Positions 1 to 9,054 of a stretch of DNA of 64,000 bases are shown here, one piece after another. The first letter of the stretch is position 1. Each line of letters starts with the position of its first letter. A program made the translations under genes and the position numbers. This DNA is from Prosthecochloris sp. (GTDB lineage Bacteria; Bacteroidota; Chlorobiia; Chlorobiales; Chlorobiaceae): contig RAZP01000067.1 in assembly GCA_004028745.1 (NCBI GenBank), positions 124,001-188,000 of the forward strand, written 5' to 3'. Below the pieces are notes generated by a model. That model ran no database searches, was not told where the DNA came from, and saw only the letters and a list, made by a program, of their open reading frames with translations.

Positions 1-566
1 GCCACGAACTTGGTCGGATCGCTGTCGTCGAGGTCCTGGTTGTCCTCGTATTCGGTTATGATCTGGAAATACTGCTCTTCGGTCAGGCGGTCGAGCTTTT
101 TTATCCCTTGCTTTTCACCCGGCTCACCGGGGTTGATAACAACATAGACTTCATAGTAAATAACCCGTTCGAGCTCCTTGGTCGAAAGGTCAAGCAGGGC
201 ACCGATTTTGCTGGGAACAGAACGGAAAAACCATGTGTGCACAACAGGGACCGCCAGGGAGATATGGCCCATACGTTCGCGGCGCACGCTTTTCATGGTT
301 ACTTCTACGCCACAGCGGTCACAGATAATGCCTTTGTACCTGACACGTTTGTATTTGCCGCAATAACATTCCCAGTCCTTGGTAGGACCGAAAATCTTCT
401 CGCACATCAGGCCGTCCCTTTCAGGCTTGAATGTACGGTAATTTATTGTCTCAGGTTTCAGTACCTCGCCTCTCGAATGCGCAAGAACGCTTTCAGGAGA
501 TGCAATGCTGAATTTTATCTTTGAAAAGTCACCTTTGATAGGTGAAGCTCCCTGTGAAAAAATCAT
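1..566 (-). CDS. rpoC: RNA polymerase beta' subunit, N-terminal part (runs off the window)
   Basis: This is the first ~188 codons of the beta' subunit, reading leftward off the window edge. The start ATG (complement of 564-566) opens MIFSQGASPIKGDF. The N-terminal zinc-binding motif is visible as Cys67, Cys69, Cys82 and Cys85 (CYCGKYKR...CDRCGVEV), which in beta' clamps nucleic acid near the exit channel. It follows rpoB by about 70 bp on the same strand, the usual rpoBC order. The identification is secure; only the C-terminal bulk is missing because of the window edge. Confidence 0.97.
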   Translation of the reverse strand, partial: MIFSQGASPIKGDFSKIKFSIASPESVLAHSRGEVLKPETINYRTFKPERDGLMCEKIFGPTKDWECYCGKYKRVRYKGIICDRCGVEVTMKSVRRERMGHISLAVPVVHTWFFRSVPSKIGALLDLSTKELERVIYYEVYVVINPGEPGEKQGIKKLDRLTEEQYFQIITEYEDNQDLDDSDPTKFV

Positions 567-637
567 AGTAAATGTCCCTCTTAAAACGACCTTTTAGAAA
601 TCCCGCAAAGTATAACAACGTTACAAAAACCTCAACC

Positions 638-3600
638 CTACGGCACCTTGTTGTCAATACGTATTTCAAGCCCAAGACCCTGCAATTCCCGAACCAGTAC
701 ATTAAACGATTCAGGTGTTCCCGGATTGGGAAGATTCTGGCCTTTAACAATAGACTCATAGGTTTTGTTTCGTCCTACAACATCATCTGACTTTACCGTA
801 AGCATCTCTCTGAGAATATTGGCCGCTCCATATGCCTCAAGCGCCCAGACCTCCATCTCACCAAACCTCTGGCCGCCGAACTGCGCTTTACCGCCAAGAG
901 GCTGTTGGGTTATGAGCGAGTACGGCCCTGTTGAACGTGCATGAATCTTGTCATCGACAAGATGACTGAGTTTCAGCATGTAGATATAGCCAACCGTAAC
1001 TTCATCGTCAAACGGCTCACCTGTACGGCCGTCGTAAAGCTTTACTTTACCATGCTTCGGCAGCCCGGCTTTTTCAAGCTGCTCCTGCACCTCTTTATAC
1101 GTTGCACCGTCAAAGATAGGGGTCTTGAACTGGACACCGAGCTGCTTTGCCGCCCATCCGAGCGACGTTTCGTAGAGCTGGCCGATGTTCATACGGCTGG
1201 GAACTCCCAGAGGATTCAGCACGATATCGACAGGAGTACCGTCAGCCATGAACGGCATATCCTCGATAGGCAGTATTTTCCCGACAACGCCCTTGTTACC
1301 GTGGCGGCCTGCCATTTTATCGCCAACCTGAATCTTTCTTTTCTGGGCAATGTATACCTTGGCGAGCTCTTCAATACCGGGAGGAAGCTCATCACCGATA
1401 TTGAGTTTGTACTTCTCGTTTTCACGCTCATCCGCCAGATCTTTCAGCATGAGACGGTATTCCCTGCAAAGTCGAAGCAGGCTCTCGTTTGCTTTTGCAT
1501 CCTTAACGACCCCTTTGGAAAGGTCAAGGGATTCGAGAAAACCAAGACCTGCAAACTTGCCGAGCATTTCTGCGTTGAGAACGGTGCCTCCGGCAATAAC
1601 CTCCTTGCCTTTTTCATTGAAAACACCAGTGCTTTTCTTGCCTTCAAAAAGCTGTTTCATCCACTTGCTGAAACGGCTTCGAAGATCGGCCTCCTTGCGA
1701 TCGTACAGAGCATCAATTGCTTCCTGACGTTCTTTGATATCCATGCCGACCTTTTTCTTGCGGCTGAAAAGCTTTGTTTTTATCACAATGCCTTTCATAC
1801 CCGCGGGGACGTGCATCGAAGCATCTTTTACATCACTTGACTTGTCACCGAAAATTGCCCGAAGCAGTTTTTCTTCGGGTGTCGGATCGCTTTCCCCTTT
1901 CGGCGTGATCTTGCCGACAAGAATATCCCGCTCCTTGACTTCGGCACCGATACGGATAATGCCGTTCTCGTCGAGGTTTCTCAGCGCATCTTCACTGACA
2001 TTGTAAATGTCACGGGTAAACTGTTCTTCACCGCGTTTTGTATCACGAACATTTGCTTCGAACTCATGAATGTGAATCGAGGTAAACACGTCGTCATAAA
2101 CCAGACGCTCACTTAAAACAATAGCGTCTTCAAAGTTATAGCCCCTCCAGGGCATGAAGGCAACAAGCACATTTTTCCCGAGTGCCAGTTCACCGTCTTC
2201 TGTAGAAGGCCCGTCAGCAAGTACATCTCCTTTCCGGACAACCTGGCCTGTCCGCACAACGGGTTTTTGAGTAATGCAGGTGTCCTGGTTCGAACGTTTG
2301 AACTTGATCAGGTCATAAGTCTTGACTCCTTCATCAGGATCCAGCATGATCATCCGGTCTCCACCCTCGCCCTCCATGTCGTAGCGGACACGGACATTCT
2401 CGGCAGTAACCGACTCTACAACACCTGGTCCTTCGGCAAGTATTACTGCGCGCGAATCGCGGGCAACTTTGGCCTCCATACCGGTCCCTACCAACGGCGC
2501 ATCCGCAACAAGAAGCGGAACAGCCTGCCGCTGCATGTTAGCCCCCATGAGAGCACGGTTACCGTCGTCGTGCTCCAGGAATGGAATAAGAGCAGCCGCA
2601 GCACTGACGATTTGAATCGGAGACACATCCATGTAATCGACCGCTTCAGCGGTGACAACCGGATAATCACCCTTTGTCCTTGCCTGAACAATTTCAGTGG
2701 CTATCTTCCTTTCCCCGTCCAGCAATACGTTGACCGGAACAGTGATCTTGTTCTCTTCATCTTCGGCAGAGAGCATAAGCACCTGATCGGTAACAACACC
2801 TTTCTCAACAACACGGTATGGTGTCTGGATAAACCCCTTATCATTGATCTCGGCATACACCGACAATGAGGAGATCAAACCGATATTGGGGCCTTCCGGG
2901 GTCTCGATAGGACAGAGACGGCCGTAATGCGTATAGTGAACATCACGAACTTCGAAACCTGCACGCTCCCGGGTAAGACCACCCGGACCGAGAGCAGATA
3001 CCCTACGCTTGTTGGTCATTTCAGCCAGCGGATTTGTCTGGTCCATAAACTGGGAGAGCTGGCTTGTAGCGAAAAAGCTCGAAACAACACTCGATACCGT
3101 ACGGGCGTTGATAAGATCGGCGGGTGCGATCTTGTCCGTATCGCGTGAATTGAGCTTTTCACGGACATTTTTTCCCATCCTGGCAAGCCCGACAACAAAC
3201 TGTGCAGCAAGCTGTTCACCGACAGTTCTAACTCTTCTGTTGGCAAGGTGGTCAACATCATCAACCTCGGCCTGTCCGTTTACAAGCTTGATAAGGTAGT
3301 TGATAACCGCAATAATATCATAGTGGGTCAGCACCATGATATCCTCTCCTATCGGCTCATCCGAATATGACTGGATCGTCTGGAGGATTTTTTCATAAAT
3401 CCCGTCTGACATTGCTTTCAGCTCCGGGTTCTCATCAAGGAACTCTCTGAACGCACTGTGCTCTTTACCAAGCTTCTTGTTGATCCGGTAACGGCCTACA
3501 TCTCCCAAATCATACTTTTTCTGGTTGAAAAACGTTCTTTCGAGGAAACTTCTTGCAGCGTCGATATCGGGAGCCTCGTTTGCGCGTAATTCCTCGTAAA

Positions 3601-4552
3601 CAATTTCCAAAGCTTCCTCCTCGGTGGCGGAGCTGTCATTGAGAATGGTATTGGTAACAACGGATTTATCAAGGCCCTTTTCGCTTGTTCCGGTTCTCAT
3701 GATCCTGACCGTCTTGTAGCCGGCAGCGTTTATCTGGTCAAGAATATCTTCCGTAATTGCCGTCCTTGCACTGACAACCTCGCCGGTCTGCATATCGATA
3801 ATATCCGACGCAAGGTTCTTGCCGATGAGATAGTCTTTCTTGCTTGCCTTGACCGGCACCTCCTCGACAAGATCGAAAAGGCTAAGGATATCCTCGTCTT
3901 TGGTAAAACCTATGGCACGCAAAAGAGCACTGACCAGAAAGTTTTTCTTCTGGTCGATATAGACATAGATCTGGTTATTGATATCGGTCTGGAACTCTAT
4001 CCAGGATCCCCTGGTCGGGACGATCTTCGCCGAATACATTTTTTTGCCGTTCGGATGTATGGCTTCGCTGAACACAACACCGGGAGAACGATGAAGCTGA
4101 GCAACGACAACGCGTTCGGCCCCATTGACAATAAATGTACCGCGCCCTGTCATATAAGGAATGCGCCCGAGATACACCTCCTGCTGGATAGTCTCTTTCC
4201 AATCCGGCTCATCAGGCTCGTCTTTATAGGAAAGTTTCAGCTTGACCTTGAGTGAAACATCATAGGTCAACCCCCTTTCGATGCATTCTTCTACCGTATA
4301 TTTCGGTTTATCAAATGTATACGATATATACTCAAGTAAATACAGACCCCGGGTATCAGTGATCGGAAAAGCACTGCGAAGCACCTTTTCGAGTCCCTGG
4401 TCTTTACGCTTGGCAAGGGGAACACTGTCCTGAATAAACCTTTTGAATGAATCTAACTGGACTTGTAATAAATCAGGGGGCTCTACAATACTCTGAATCT
4501 TGGAAAAGGCAATACACTTTTTCTGTGTTTTATCAGCCGCTTTCACTTGCAC
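638..4552 (-). CDS. rpoB: RNA polymerase beta subunit
   Basis: This 1304-residue beta subunit is the catalytic partner of RpoC in the core RNA polymerase. Universal beta motifs are present: the rifampicin-pocket region (SQLSQFMDQTNPL, then KRRVSALGPGGL), the GRLCPIETPEGPNIGL block, the KxxxGDKMAGRHGNKGV segment near the active site and the C-terminal PLGGKAQFGGQRFGEMEVWALEAYGA clamp region in pieces. The length is normal for the Bacteroidota/Chlorobiota group. It lies between rplL (190 bp upstream, with an intervening hairpin) and rpoC. The rifampicin pocket looks wild type (Asp, His and Ser determinants not obviously altered). Confidence 0.99.
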   Translation of the reverse strand: MQVKAADKTQKKCIAFSKIQSIVEPPDLLQVQLDSFKRFIQDSVPLAKRKDQGLEKVLRSAFPITDTRGLYLLEYISYTFDKPKYTVEECIERGLTYDVSLKVKLKLSYKDEPDEPDWKETIQQEVYLGRIPYMTGRGTFIVNGAERVVVAQLHRSPGVVFSEAIHPNGKKMYSAKIVPTRGSWIEFQTDINNQIYVYIDQKKNFLVSALLRAIGFTKDEDILSLFDLVEEVPVKASKKDYLIGKNLASDIIDMQTGEVVSARTAITEDILDQINAAGYKTVRIMRTGTSEKGLDKSVVTNTILNDSSATEEEALEIVYEELRANEAPDIDAARSFLERTFFNQKKYDLGDVGRYRINKKLGKEHSAFREFLDENPELKAMSDGIYEKILQTIQSYSDEPIGEDIMVLTHYDIIAVINYLIKLVNGQAEVDDVDHLANRRVRTVGEQLAAQFVVGLARMGKNVREKLNSRDTDKIAPADLINARTVSSVVSSFFATSQLSQFMDQTNPLAEMTNKRRVSALGPGGLTRERAGFEVRDVHYTHYGRLCPIETPEGPNIGLISSLSVYAEINDKGFIQTPYRVVEKGVVTDQVLMLSAEDEENKITVPVNVLLDGERKIATEIVQARTKGDYPVVTAEAVDYMDVSPIQIVSAAAALIPFLEHDDGNRALMGANMQRQAVPLLVADAPLVGTGMEAKVARDSRAVILAEGPGVVESVTAENVRVRYDMEGEGGDRMIMLDPDEGVKTYDLIKFKRSNQDTCITQKPVVRTGQVVRKGDVLADGPSTEDGELALGKNVLVAFMPWRGYNFEDAIVLSERLVYDDVFTSIHIHEFEANVRDTKRGEEQFTRDIYNVSEDALRNLDENGIIRIGAEVKERDILVGKITPKGESDPTPEEKLLRAIFGDKSSDVKDASMHVPAGMKGIVIKTKLFSRKKKVGMDIKERQEAIDALYDRKEADLRSRFSKWMKQLFEGKKSTGVFNEKGKEVIAGGTVLNAEMLGKFAGLGFLESLDLSKGVVKDAKANESLLRLCREYRLMLKDLADERENEKYKLNIGDELPPGIEELAKVYIAQKRKIQVGDKMAGRHGNKGVVGKILPIEDMPFMADGTPVDIVLNPLGVPSRMNIGQLYETSLGWAAKQLGVQFKTPIFDGATYKEVQEQLEKAGLPKHGKVKLYDGRTGEPFDDEVTVGYIYMLKLSHLVDDKIHARSTGPYSLITQQPLGGKAQFGGQRFGEMEVWALEAYGAANILREMLTVKSDDVVGRNKTYESIVKGQNLPNPGTPESFNVLVRELQGLGLEIRIDNKVP

Positions 4553-4685
4553 CTCACTTTTATCGATTGCAGGAAGTACTTCTCTCTCTCTTCATTGAGT
4601 AAAAACACACCATTCAACTGACACCTTTATCAGTACTGAACATCGTGTTTGCGGAACATCATACTCAAACTCTTACAAACAGGCA

Positions 4686-4714
4686 AAGCTCCGCTTCATG
4701 CTGAAACGGAGCTT
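4686..4714 (-). promoter_or_regulatory. Hairpin in the rplL-rpoB spacer (candidate attenuator or processing site)
   Basis: In the 190-bp gap between rplL and rpoB an inverted repeat AAGCTCCG (4686-4693) / CGGAGCTT (4707-4714) encloses an inner TTCA/TGAA stem, giving a 12-bp stem with one mismatch and a 3-nt loop. No strong T-run follows on the minus strand. E. coli has a partial terminator and an RNase III site in the same spacer that lower rpoBC output relative to L7/L12. A similar role here is inferred from position only. Confidence 0.45.
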
Positions 4715-4742
4715 ATGATCATAATCGACGCTTGAGAAAATG

Positions 4743-5123
4743 TCACTTCAACTCAACTTCCGCACCTGCGTCCTTGAGCTCTTTAGCGATCTTTTCAGCT
4801 TCTTCCTTGCTTACTGCCTCTTTAACGACTTTCGGTGCACCATCAACCATCTCTTTTGCCTCTTTCAGACCAAGGCCAGTGATAGAACGGACAACCTTGA
4901 TAACATTGATTTTATTGCTGCCGATCGCTTTCAGCTCCACGTCAAACTCCGTCTTCTCTTCCTGAGCTGCTGTTTCACCTGCCGGAGCAGCCGCCATACC
5001 ACCGGCAACAACCGCCGGAGCAGCACTCACACCGAACTTCTCTTCCAGAGCTTTCACCAGCTCGGAAGCCTCGGTAAGTGACAGCTTGCCAATTTCCTCT
5101 ACAAGTGTTTCAATAGATGCCAT
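4743..5123 (-). CDS. rplL: 50S ribosomal protein L7/L12
   Basis: This 126-residue acidic stalk protein recruits translation factors to the ribosome. It shows the N-terminal dimerisation helix (about 1-35), an Ala/Gly-rich hinge (about 37-55) and the C-terminal factor-binding domain with KINVIKVVRSITGLGLKEAKEMVD. It is the usual length. It lies 61 bp downstream of rplJ, its partner in the stalk, in the conserved rplKAJL-rpoBC order. Confidence 0.98.
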   Translation of the reverse strand: MASIETLVEEIGKLSLTEASELVKALEEKFGVSAAPAVVAGGMAAAPAGETAAQEEKTEFDVELKAIGSNKINVIKVVRSITGLGLKEAKEMVDGAPKVVKEAVSKEEAEKIAKELKDAGAEVELK

Positions 5124-5184
5124 TATCTTCCTCTCTTGTTTTATTTATTGTATAAAATCTTGTTGAGTGCGTAATAGATTTATA

Positions 5185-5709
5185 TCACGAATCCTGTTTC
5201 TGTTTCGCTATCTGATCGATAACGGAAACCAGATCTCTCATTACCGCGTTGACAACCATGGGAACGGAGCTGATAACATTGTTGACCAGACCCGCCATGC
5301 GACCGATATTCTCGGTCTTGCTGAGCATCTTGGAGAGCTCTGACAGCTTGTCTGCCCCAAAAACGGAGCCGTCGATAACAGCCTTCTTGAACTTCAGCAG
5401 TTCATTATTCTTGCCGAACTTCTCGATAATTTTTGCCGGGACAACCGGGTCGTCATAACCGATAGCTAACCCGGTAGTATTCACCAGCCCTTCTGCCAGA
5501 CGGTCACCGCCGTCGACATCTTCGAGAGCTTTCTTTACCAGCGTGTTTTTCACAACTTTGTATTCGACACCTGCCTGACGGAATTCGTTTCTCAGTTCAG
5601 CCATTTTGGCGACGTCCAGCCCCTGAAACTCGGTCAAGTATATTCCCTGTGCCTTATGGAGTTTTTCTGAAACCTCTTTAACAATCTGCTCTTTTTTCTC
5701 GCGCTTCAT
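5185..5709 (-). CDS. rplJ: 50S ribosomal protein L10
   Basis: This is the 174-residue base of the ribosomal stalk; its C-terminal helix carries L7/L12 dimers. Family features include the N-terminal KEQIVKEVSEKLHKAQGIYLTEFQGL and the VVKNTLVKKAL segment. Only 17 bp separate it from the rplA stop codon, so the autoregulatory L10-leader hairpin set known from E. coli cannot fit in this spacer. Any feedback site would have to overlap rplA coding sequence. Confidence 0.97.
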   Translation of the reverse strand: MKREKKEQIVKEVSEKLHKAQGIYLTEFQGLDVAKMAELRNEFRQAGVEYKVVKNTLVKKALEDVDGGDRLAEGLVNTTGLAIGYDDPVVPAKIIEKFGKNNELLKFKKAVIDGSVFGADKLSELSKMLSKTENIGRMAGLVNNVISSVPMVVNAVMRDLVSVIDQIAKQKQDS

Positions 5710-5726
5710 CTTGTAAACCGTTTATG

Positions 5727-6416
5727 TTAGGCGACAAACTTCTCTTTTTTCACCCTCACGCCAGGGGACATCGTGCTGGAGATGGAAATATTCCGGATAT
5801 ATTGCCCTTTTGCGGCGGAAGGCTTCAGCCTGATAACCTCTTTGATAAAACTCGTAACATTGTCCGCAAGCTGATCGGTGCTGAACGAAACCTTACCGAC
5901 AGGAGCATGCACGTTGCCAGCTTTGTCAACCCGGAACTCAATTTTACCTGCTTTTACTTCTTTTACCGCTTTGGCGACATCCATGGTAACCGTACCCGAT
6001 TTCGGATTAGGCATAAGACCACGCGGGCCGAGGATTTTGCCGACCTTGCCAAGCTTACCCATAACATCAGGTGTTGCTATGATAACATCTACATCCGTCC
6101 AGCCGTTCTGGATTTTTTCGATATAATCCTCAAAACCCACGAAATCTGCACCGGCTTCTTCCGCCTCGGCGGCTTTGGCCTCACTGCAGATCACGAGAAC
6201 CGACACCGTTTTACCTGTTCCGTGGGGAAGCATAACGGTACCACGAACAACCTGATCCGCATGGCGCGGATCGACCCCCAACCTCATAGCAACATCAACC
6301 GATGCGTCGAACTTGACATCACTAATTTCCTTGAGAAGCCCTACTGCCTGCTGCAGATCGTACTCACTCTGAGCAGCAACTTTACCAAAAGCGTTTTTAT
6401 ATTTTTTTCCTGCCAT
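5727..6416 (-). CDS. rplA: 50S ribosomal protein L1
   Basis: This 229-residue protein forms the L1 stalk at the E site and often represses its own operon. It contains the conserved KVGKILGPRGLMPNPKSGT loop that contacts 23S rRNA and the RVDKAGNVHAPVGK segment. The start at 6416 (MAGKKYKN) is preferred to an ATG four codons upstream, because a purine-rich GAGAGAA sits just before it and the N-terminus then matches the family. The next gene upstream is rplK. Confidence 0.97.
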   Translation of the reverse strand: MAGKKYKNAFGKVAAQSEYDLQQAVGLLKEISDVKFDASVDVAMRLGVDPRHADQVVRGTVMLPHGTGKTVSVLVICSEAKAAEAEEAGADFVGFEDYIEKIQNGWTDVDVIIATPDVMGKLGKVGKILGPRGLMPNPKSGTVTMDVAKAVKEVKAGKIEFRVDKAGNVHAPVGKVSFSTDQLADNVTSFIKEVIRLKPSAAKGQYIRNISISSTMSPGVRVKKEKFVA

Positions 6417-6488
6417 TGTTTCTCTCATGCAAGTGGTTCAAAAAACAACCTCAACGGTCTCCCACAACCATACAATACTTTGAAAAAC

Positions 6489-6914
6489 TCAGTTCTCCAC
6501 AACGATTCCCATACTTCTCGCAGTACCCCGGACCATCTGCATCGCGCCTTCAATATCGAAAGCATTGAGATCCGGCATTTTCAGCTCTGCAATCTTGCGA
6601 ACCTGTTCTTCCGTCACCTTACCGACCTTGTTTTTGTTCGGCTCTCCGGAACCTTTCTGCAGCTTGGCTTCCTTGAGCAGCAAAACCGCAGCAGGAGGAG
6701 TCTTGGTGATAAACGTAAATGATTTGTCGGAATATACTGTAATCACAACAGGAATGATAGTTCCTGCCTGCGACTGGGTTTTGGCATTGAACTGCTTACA
6801 AAACTCCATGATATTCACACCCTTCTGACCAAGTGCCGGTCCAACAGGAGGAGCAGGATTGGCACCACCTGCCGGAATTTGCAGTTTAATAAACCCAACT
6901 ACCTTTTTTGCCAT
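6489..6914 (-). CDS. rplK: 50S ribosomal protein L11
   Basis: This 141-residue protein binds the GTPase-associated region of 23S rRNA. It shows the proline-rich N-terminal domain (IPAGGANPAPPVGPALGQKG, the thiostrepton-contact helix) and the C-terminal rRNA-binding domain ending in MGIVVEN. Length and order (nusG-rplK-rplA) are standard. Confidence 0.98.
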   Translation of the reverse strand: MAKKVVGFIKLQIPAGGANPAPPVGPALGQKGVNIMEFCKQFNAKTQSQAGTIIPVVITVYSDKSFTFITKTPPAAVLLLKEAKLQKGSGEPNKNKVGKVTEEQVRKIAELKMPDLNAFDIEGAMQMVRGTARSMGIVVEN

Positions 6915-6956
6915 ACAACGTCACTGTTTCAACAGCTGAATAAAACTCAAGCCGTG

Positions 6957-7532
6957 TTATTGAGAAATTGATTTAACCTGGGAAAAATCAAGCTCGGTAG
7001 GAGTGCTTCGCCCAAAAAAGTTAATCATTACCTTTACCTTCATTCTCTCGGTGCAAACCTCATGAACCACCCCAATCAATGAACTGAAGGGACCGTCTAT
7101 CACCTTGACGGAATCACCAACACGGAAAGGAGCTTCGACAACAGAACGCTGCTCCACAGCACCTCCAGGCTCAAGAATTTTTTCAACTTCGTCGGGCCGC
7201 AGGGGCGTCGGAACATCATTAACCCCAAGAAACCCCATTACCGAAGGAATATCCATGATAAGGTTCTTGGTCTGCTTATCAAGCACCGCTTCGATAAGCA
7301 CGTAACCGGGAAAAGCATTTTTAGTAAGACTTCTTTTCTTGCCGTTCTTAACTTCCACAAACTTCTCGTAAGGAACATAGACCTGCAGGATCTTGTCTCC
7401 AAGAGCCTGGCGCTCCACTTCAAGCTCGATGCCTTCCTTTACCTTGCGCTCGTGACCGGAGTAGATCCTCAAAGCGTACCAGCGAGGTTTCGGAAGACCC
7501 TGAGCTTCATGCTCCTTTTTCGTTTCGCTCAT
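6957..7532 (-). CDS. nusG: Transcription termination/antitermination factor NusG
   Basis: This 191-residue protein binds RNA polymerase and couples it to Rho or the ribosome. The N-terminal NGN domain (WYALRIYSGHERKV, FPGYVLIE) is followed by a C-terminal KOW domain (FRVGDSVKVIDGPFSSLIGVV) near residues 130-185. It lies directly between secE and rplK, the almost universal bacterial arrangement. Confidence 0.98.
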   Translation of the reverse strand: MSETKKEHEAQGLPKPRWYALRIYSGHERKVKEGIELEVERQALGDKILQVYVPYEKFVEVKNGKKRSLTKNAFPGYVLIEAVLDKQTKNLIMDIPSVMGFLGVNDVPTPLRPDEVEKILEPGGAVEQRSVVEAPFRVGDSVKVIDGPFSSLIGVVHEVCTERMKVKVMINFFGRSTPTELDFSQVKSISQ

Positions 7533-7553
7533 CCTGCCTTAGCCTTTCTTTTC

Positions 7554-7745
7554 TTACAACAATTTTCCCATAAACGAGTTAATCACCCAGTCCACAACAA
7601 AAGTAAACAGGGCAAGCAACCCGGAGACAGTTAACACAACAACAGTCAAATCCCGCGTGTCCTCAGGACTTGGCCAGGCAACCTTTTTCATCTCACTGAC
7701 AACATCGTGGTAATACTGGGTCACCTTATTGAGATATTTTTTCAT
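7554..7745 (-). CDS. secE: Preprotein translocase subunit SecE
   Basis: This 63-residue protein has a basic, amphipathic N-terminal helix (YHDVVSEMKKVAWPSPEDT, the conserved SecE cytosolic segment) and a single membrane helix (about 31-55). That is the short one-TM form usual outside gammaproteobacteria. It clamps SecY in the inner membrane. It lies upstream of nusG with a 21-bp gap and downstream of tRNA-Trp. Confidence 0.95.
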   Translation of the reverse strand: MKKYLNKVTQYYHDVVSEMKKVAWPSPEDTRDLTVVVLTVSGLLALFTFVVDWVINSFMGKLL

Positions 7746-7796
7746 AAGCTGCCTTCCAAAAATAGAATATCTTTTTGCGCTCTACCCCTGTACCGG

Positions 7797-7869
7797 CACG
7801 TCAGGAGGGACTCGAACCCCCAACCTGCGGTTTTGGAGACCGCTGCTCTACCAATTAAGCTACTGACGT
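7797..7869 (-). tRNA. tRNA-Trp(CCA)
   Basis: The minus strand folds into a complete 73-nt cloverleaf. The acceptor ACGTCAG pairs perfectly with CTGACGT, the D arm is GCTT..GAGC, the anticodon loop contains CCA and the T arm is GGGGG/CCCTC with TTCGAGT. The discriminator is G and no CCA tail is encoded. It occupies the position before secE where E. coli has tufB. Confidence 0.95.
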
Positions 7870-7892
7870 CTGCATAACCACATTAGCATGTG

Positions 7893-7965
<73 letters not shown>

Positions 7966-7986
7966 CTGGCTATCAGAAAACCACAG

Positions 7987-8069
7987 TGGGTAGGGAAGGA
8001 TTCGAACCTCCGAAGACATATGTCGACAGATTTACAGTCTGTTGCGTTTGACCGCTTCGCTACCTACCC
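7987..8069 (-). tRNA. tRNA-Tyr(GTA)
   Basis: This 83-nt type II tRNA has a long variable arm. The acceptor is GGGTAGG/CCTACCC, the anticodon loop CTGTAAA gives GTA, and the T loop is TTCGAAT. It lies between the two tRNA-Thr genes, an arrangement also seen in E. coli (thrU-tyrU-glyT-thrT). Confidence 0.95.
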
Positions 8070-8088
8070 GCTTTACTGTCTTACTCCG

Positions 8089-8161
8089 AGCTGGTGATGG
8101 GACTCGAACCCGCAACCTGCTGATTACAAATCAGCTGCTCTACCAATTGAGCTACACCAGC
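8089..8161 (-). tRNA. tRNA-Thr(TGT)
   Basis: This is a 73-nt cloverleaf with acceptor GCTGGTG/CACCAGC, anticodon stem GCTGA/TCAGC and loop TTTGTAA (anticodon TGT). It is the first gene of the tRNA-secE-nusG-ribosomal protein transcription unit. Confidence 0.95.
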
Positions 8162-8186
8162 ACAGCTTCAAAAAAACAGGGCAAGT

Positions 8187-8214
8187 AATATACTCCTATT
8201 AAATAAAAATCCAA
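8187..8214 (-). promoter_or_regulatory. Candidate sigma-70-type promoter of the tRNA/secE/rpl/rpo operon
   Basis: On the minus strand TTGGAT (complement of 8209-8214) and TATATT (complement of 8187-8192) are separated by 16 bp. The -10 box lies about 26 bp before the 5' end of the first tRNA. The region is A/T-rich, as expected for a strong stable-RNA promoter. The call rests on consensus and position only. Confidence 0.4.
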
Positions 8215-8268
8215 AAAAATTCACCATCCTTACCAGTAACCCCCCGAAAAATGAGCATTATCGGGCAA

Positions 8269-9054
8269 CTAAAAGCCCCTTTTGTATTTAAGAGGAGCAA
8301 GAAATGCCGCGGTCTTCAATACCGACATCCTCGGAACAAAACGCTGGAGAAAAACCAGGGTAAAATCAAGAAAGGTTGGAAAGACATGTAACTTGTTTTT
8401 GAGCAGCCCTTTAATTGCCGCCTTAACGACAACTGCGGGATTCGAAACAGGAAGAATGCTATGCTCGGGATATTGACGGGCCCTGGTGTGAAAACCGGTA
8501 TCGATGTACCCGGGACAGACAACAACAACCTTTATCCCTTTATCCTTCAGCTCCTCGTGAAGCGCCTCGCTAAGCGTAATGATAAATGACTTTGTTGCCG
8601 CGTATAGCCCGAGACGGGCGACCCCCTGAAACCCCCCAACCGACGAGATGTTTATTATTCCACCATTTTTTTCCGCTATCATGCCGGGAAGAAAATGACG
8701 GATAAGAACCGCCATAGCCGCCGTGTTCACCTGGATCATTTCCTGGAGATCCTCCAGAGGCATGGAATCATATGCTCCCGCGAAACCGAAACCTGCACAG
8801 TTAATAATCAACCCTATCTTAAGCTCTCTCTCCCGGCAGTAATCATAAATCCTCCGGGGGCTGTCAGGATCACCCAGGTCTTCAGCGCATATATGAATAT
8901 CAGCGATGCCTGATGGGTTCATCTCGGCTGCGAGTTCCCGCAGTCTGCTTTCTGAACGCGCGACAAGGACCATATCACTTTTTCGCCGCGCAAATTCACG
9001 TGCGAACTCTCTGCCGATTCCAGTCGATGCGCCGGTTATCAACGTATAAGACAT
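8269..9054 (-). CDS. Short-chain dehydrogenase/reductase
   Basis: This is a classical SDR of about 261 residues. It has the NAD(P)-binding TGASTGIG motif near the N-terminus, the NCAG(F) motif, a catalytic Ser (ISSVGG) and the YAATK catalytic Tyr/Lys pair. A hydrophobic C-terminus (FLDFTLVFLQRFVPRMS) resembles the DltE/YqjQ-like SDRs that act on lipid or ketone substrates. The substrate is unknown. ATG at 9054 is chosen over a GTG two codons earlier. The gene stands alone, and the upstream 280 bp is repeat-derived. Confidence 0.85.
   Translation of the reverse strand: MSYTLITGASTGIGREFAREFARRKSDMVLVARSESRLRELAAEMNPSGIADIHICAEDLGDPDSPRRIYDYCRERELKIGLIINCAGFGFAGAYDSMPLEDLQEMIQVNTAAMAVLIRHFLPGMIAEKNGGIINISSVGGFQGVARLGLYAATKSFIITLSEALHEELKDKGIKVVVVCPGYIDTGFHTRARQYPEHSILPVSNPAVVVKAAIKGLLKNKLHVFPTFLDFTLVFLQRFVPRMSVLKTAAFLAPLKYKRGF

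Noticed and set aside
941..1840. 299-codon open frame on the plus strand
   Set aside because: It is the antisense shadow of rpoB.
5710..5726. Ribosomal L10-leader autoregulatory RNA
   Set aside because: The spacer between rplA and rplJ is only 17 bp, too short for the known structure.
5724..6722. 332-codon open frame on the plus strand
   Set aside because: It is antisense to rplA and rplK, which are unmistakable, and its translation has no family features.
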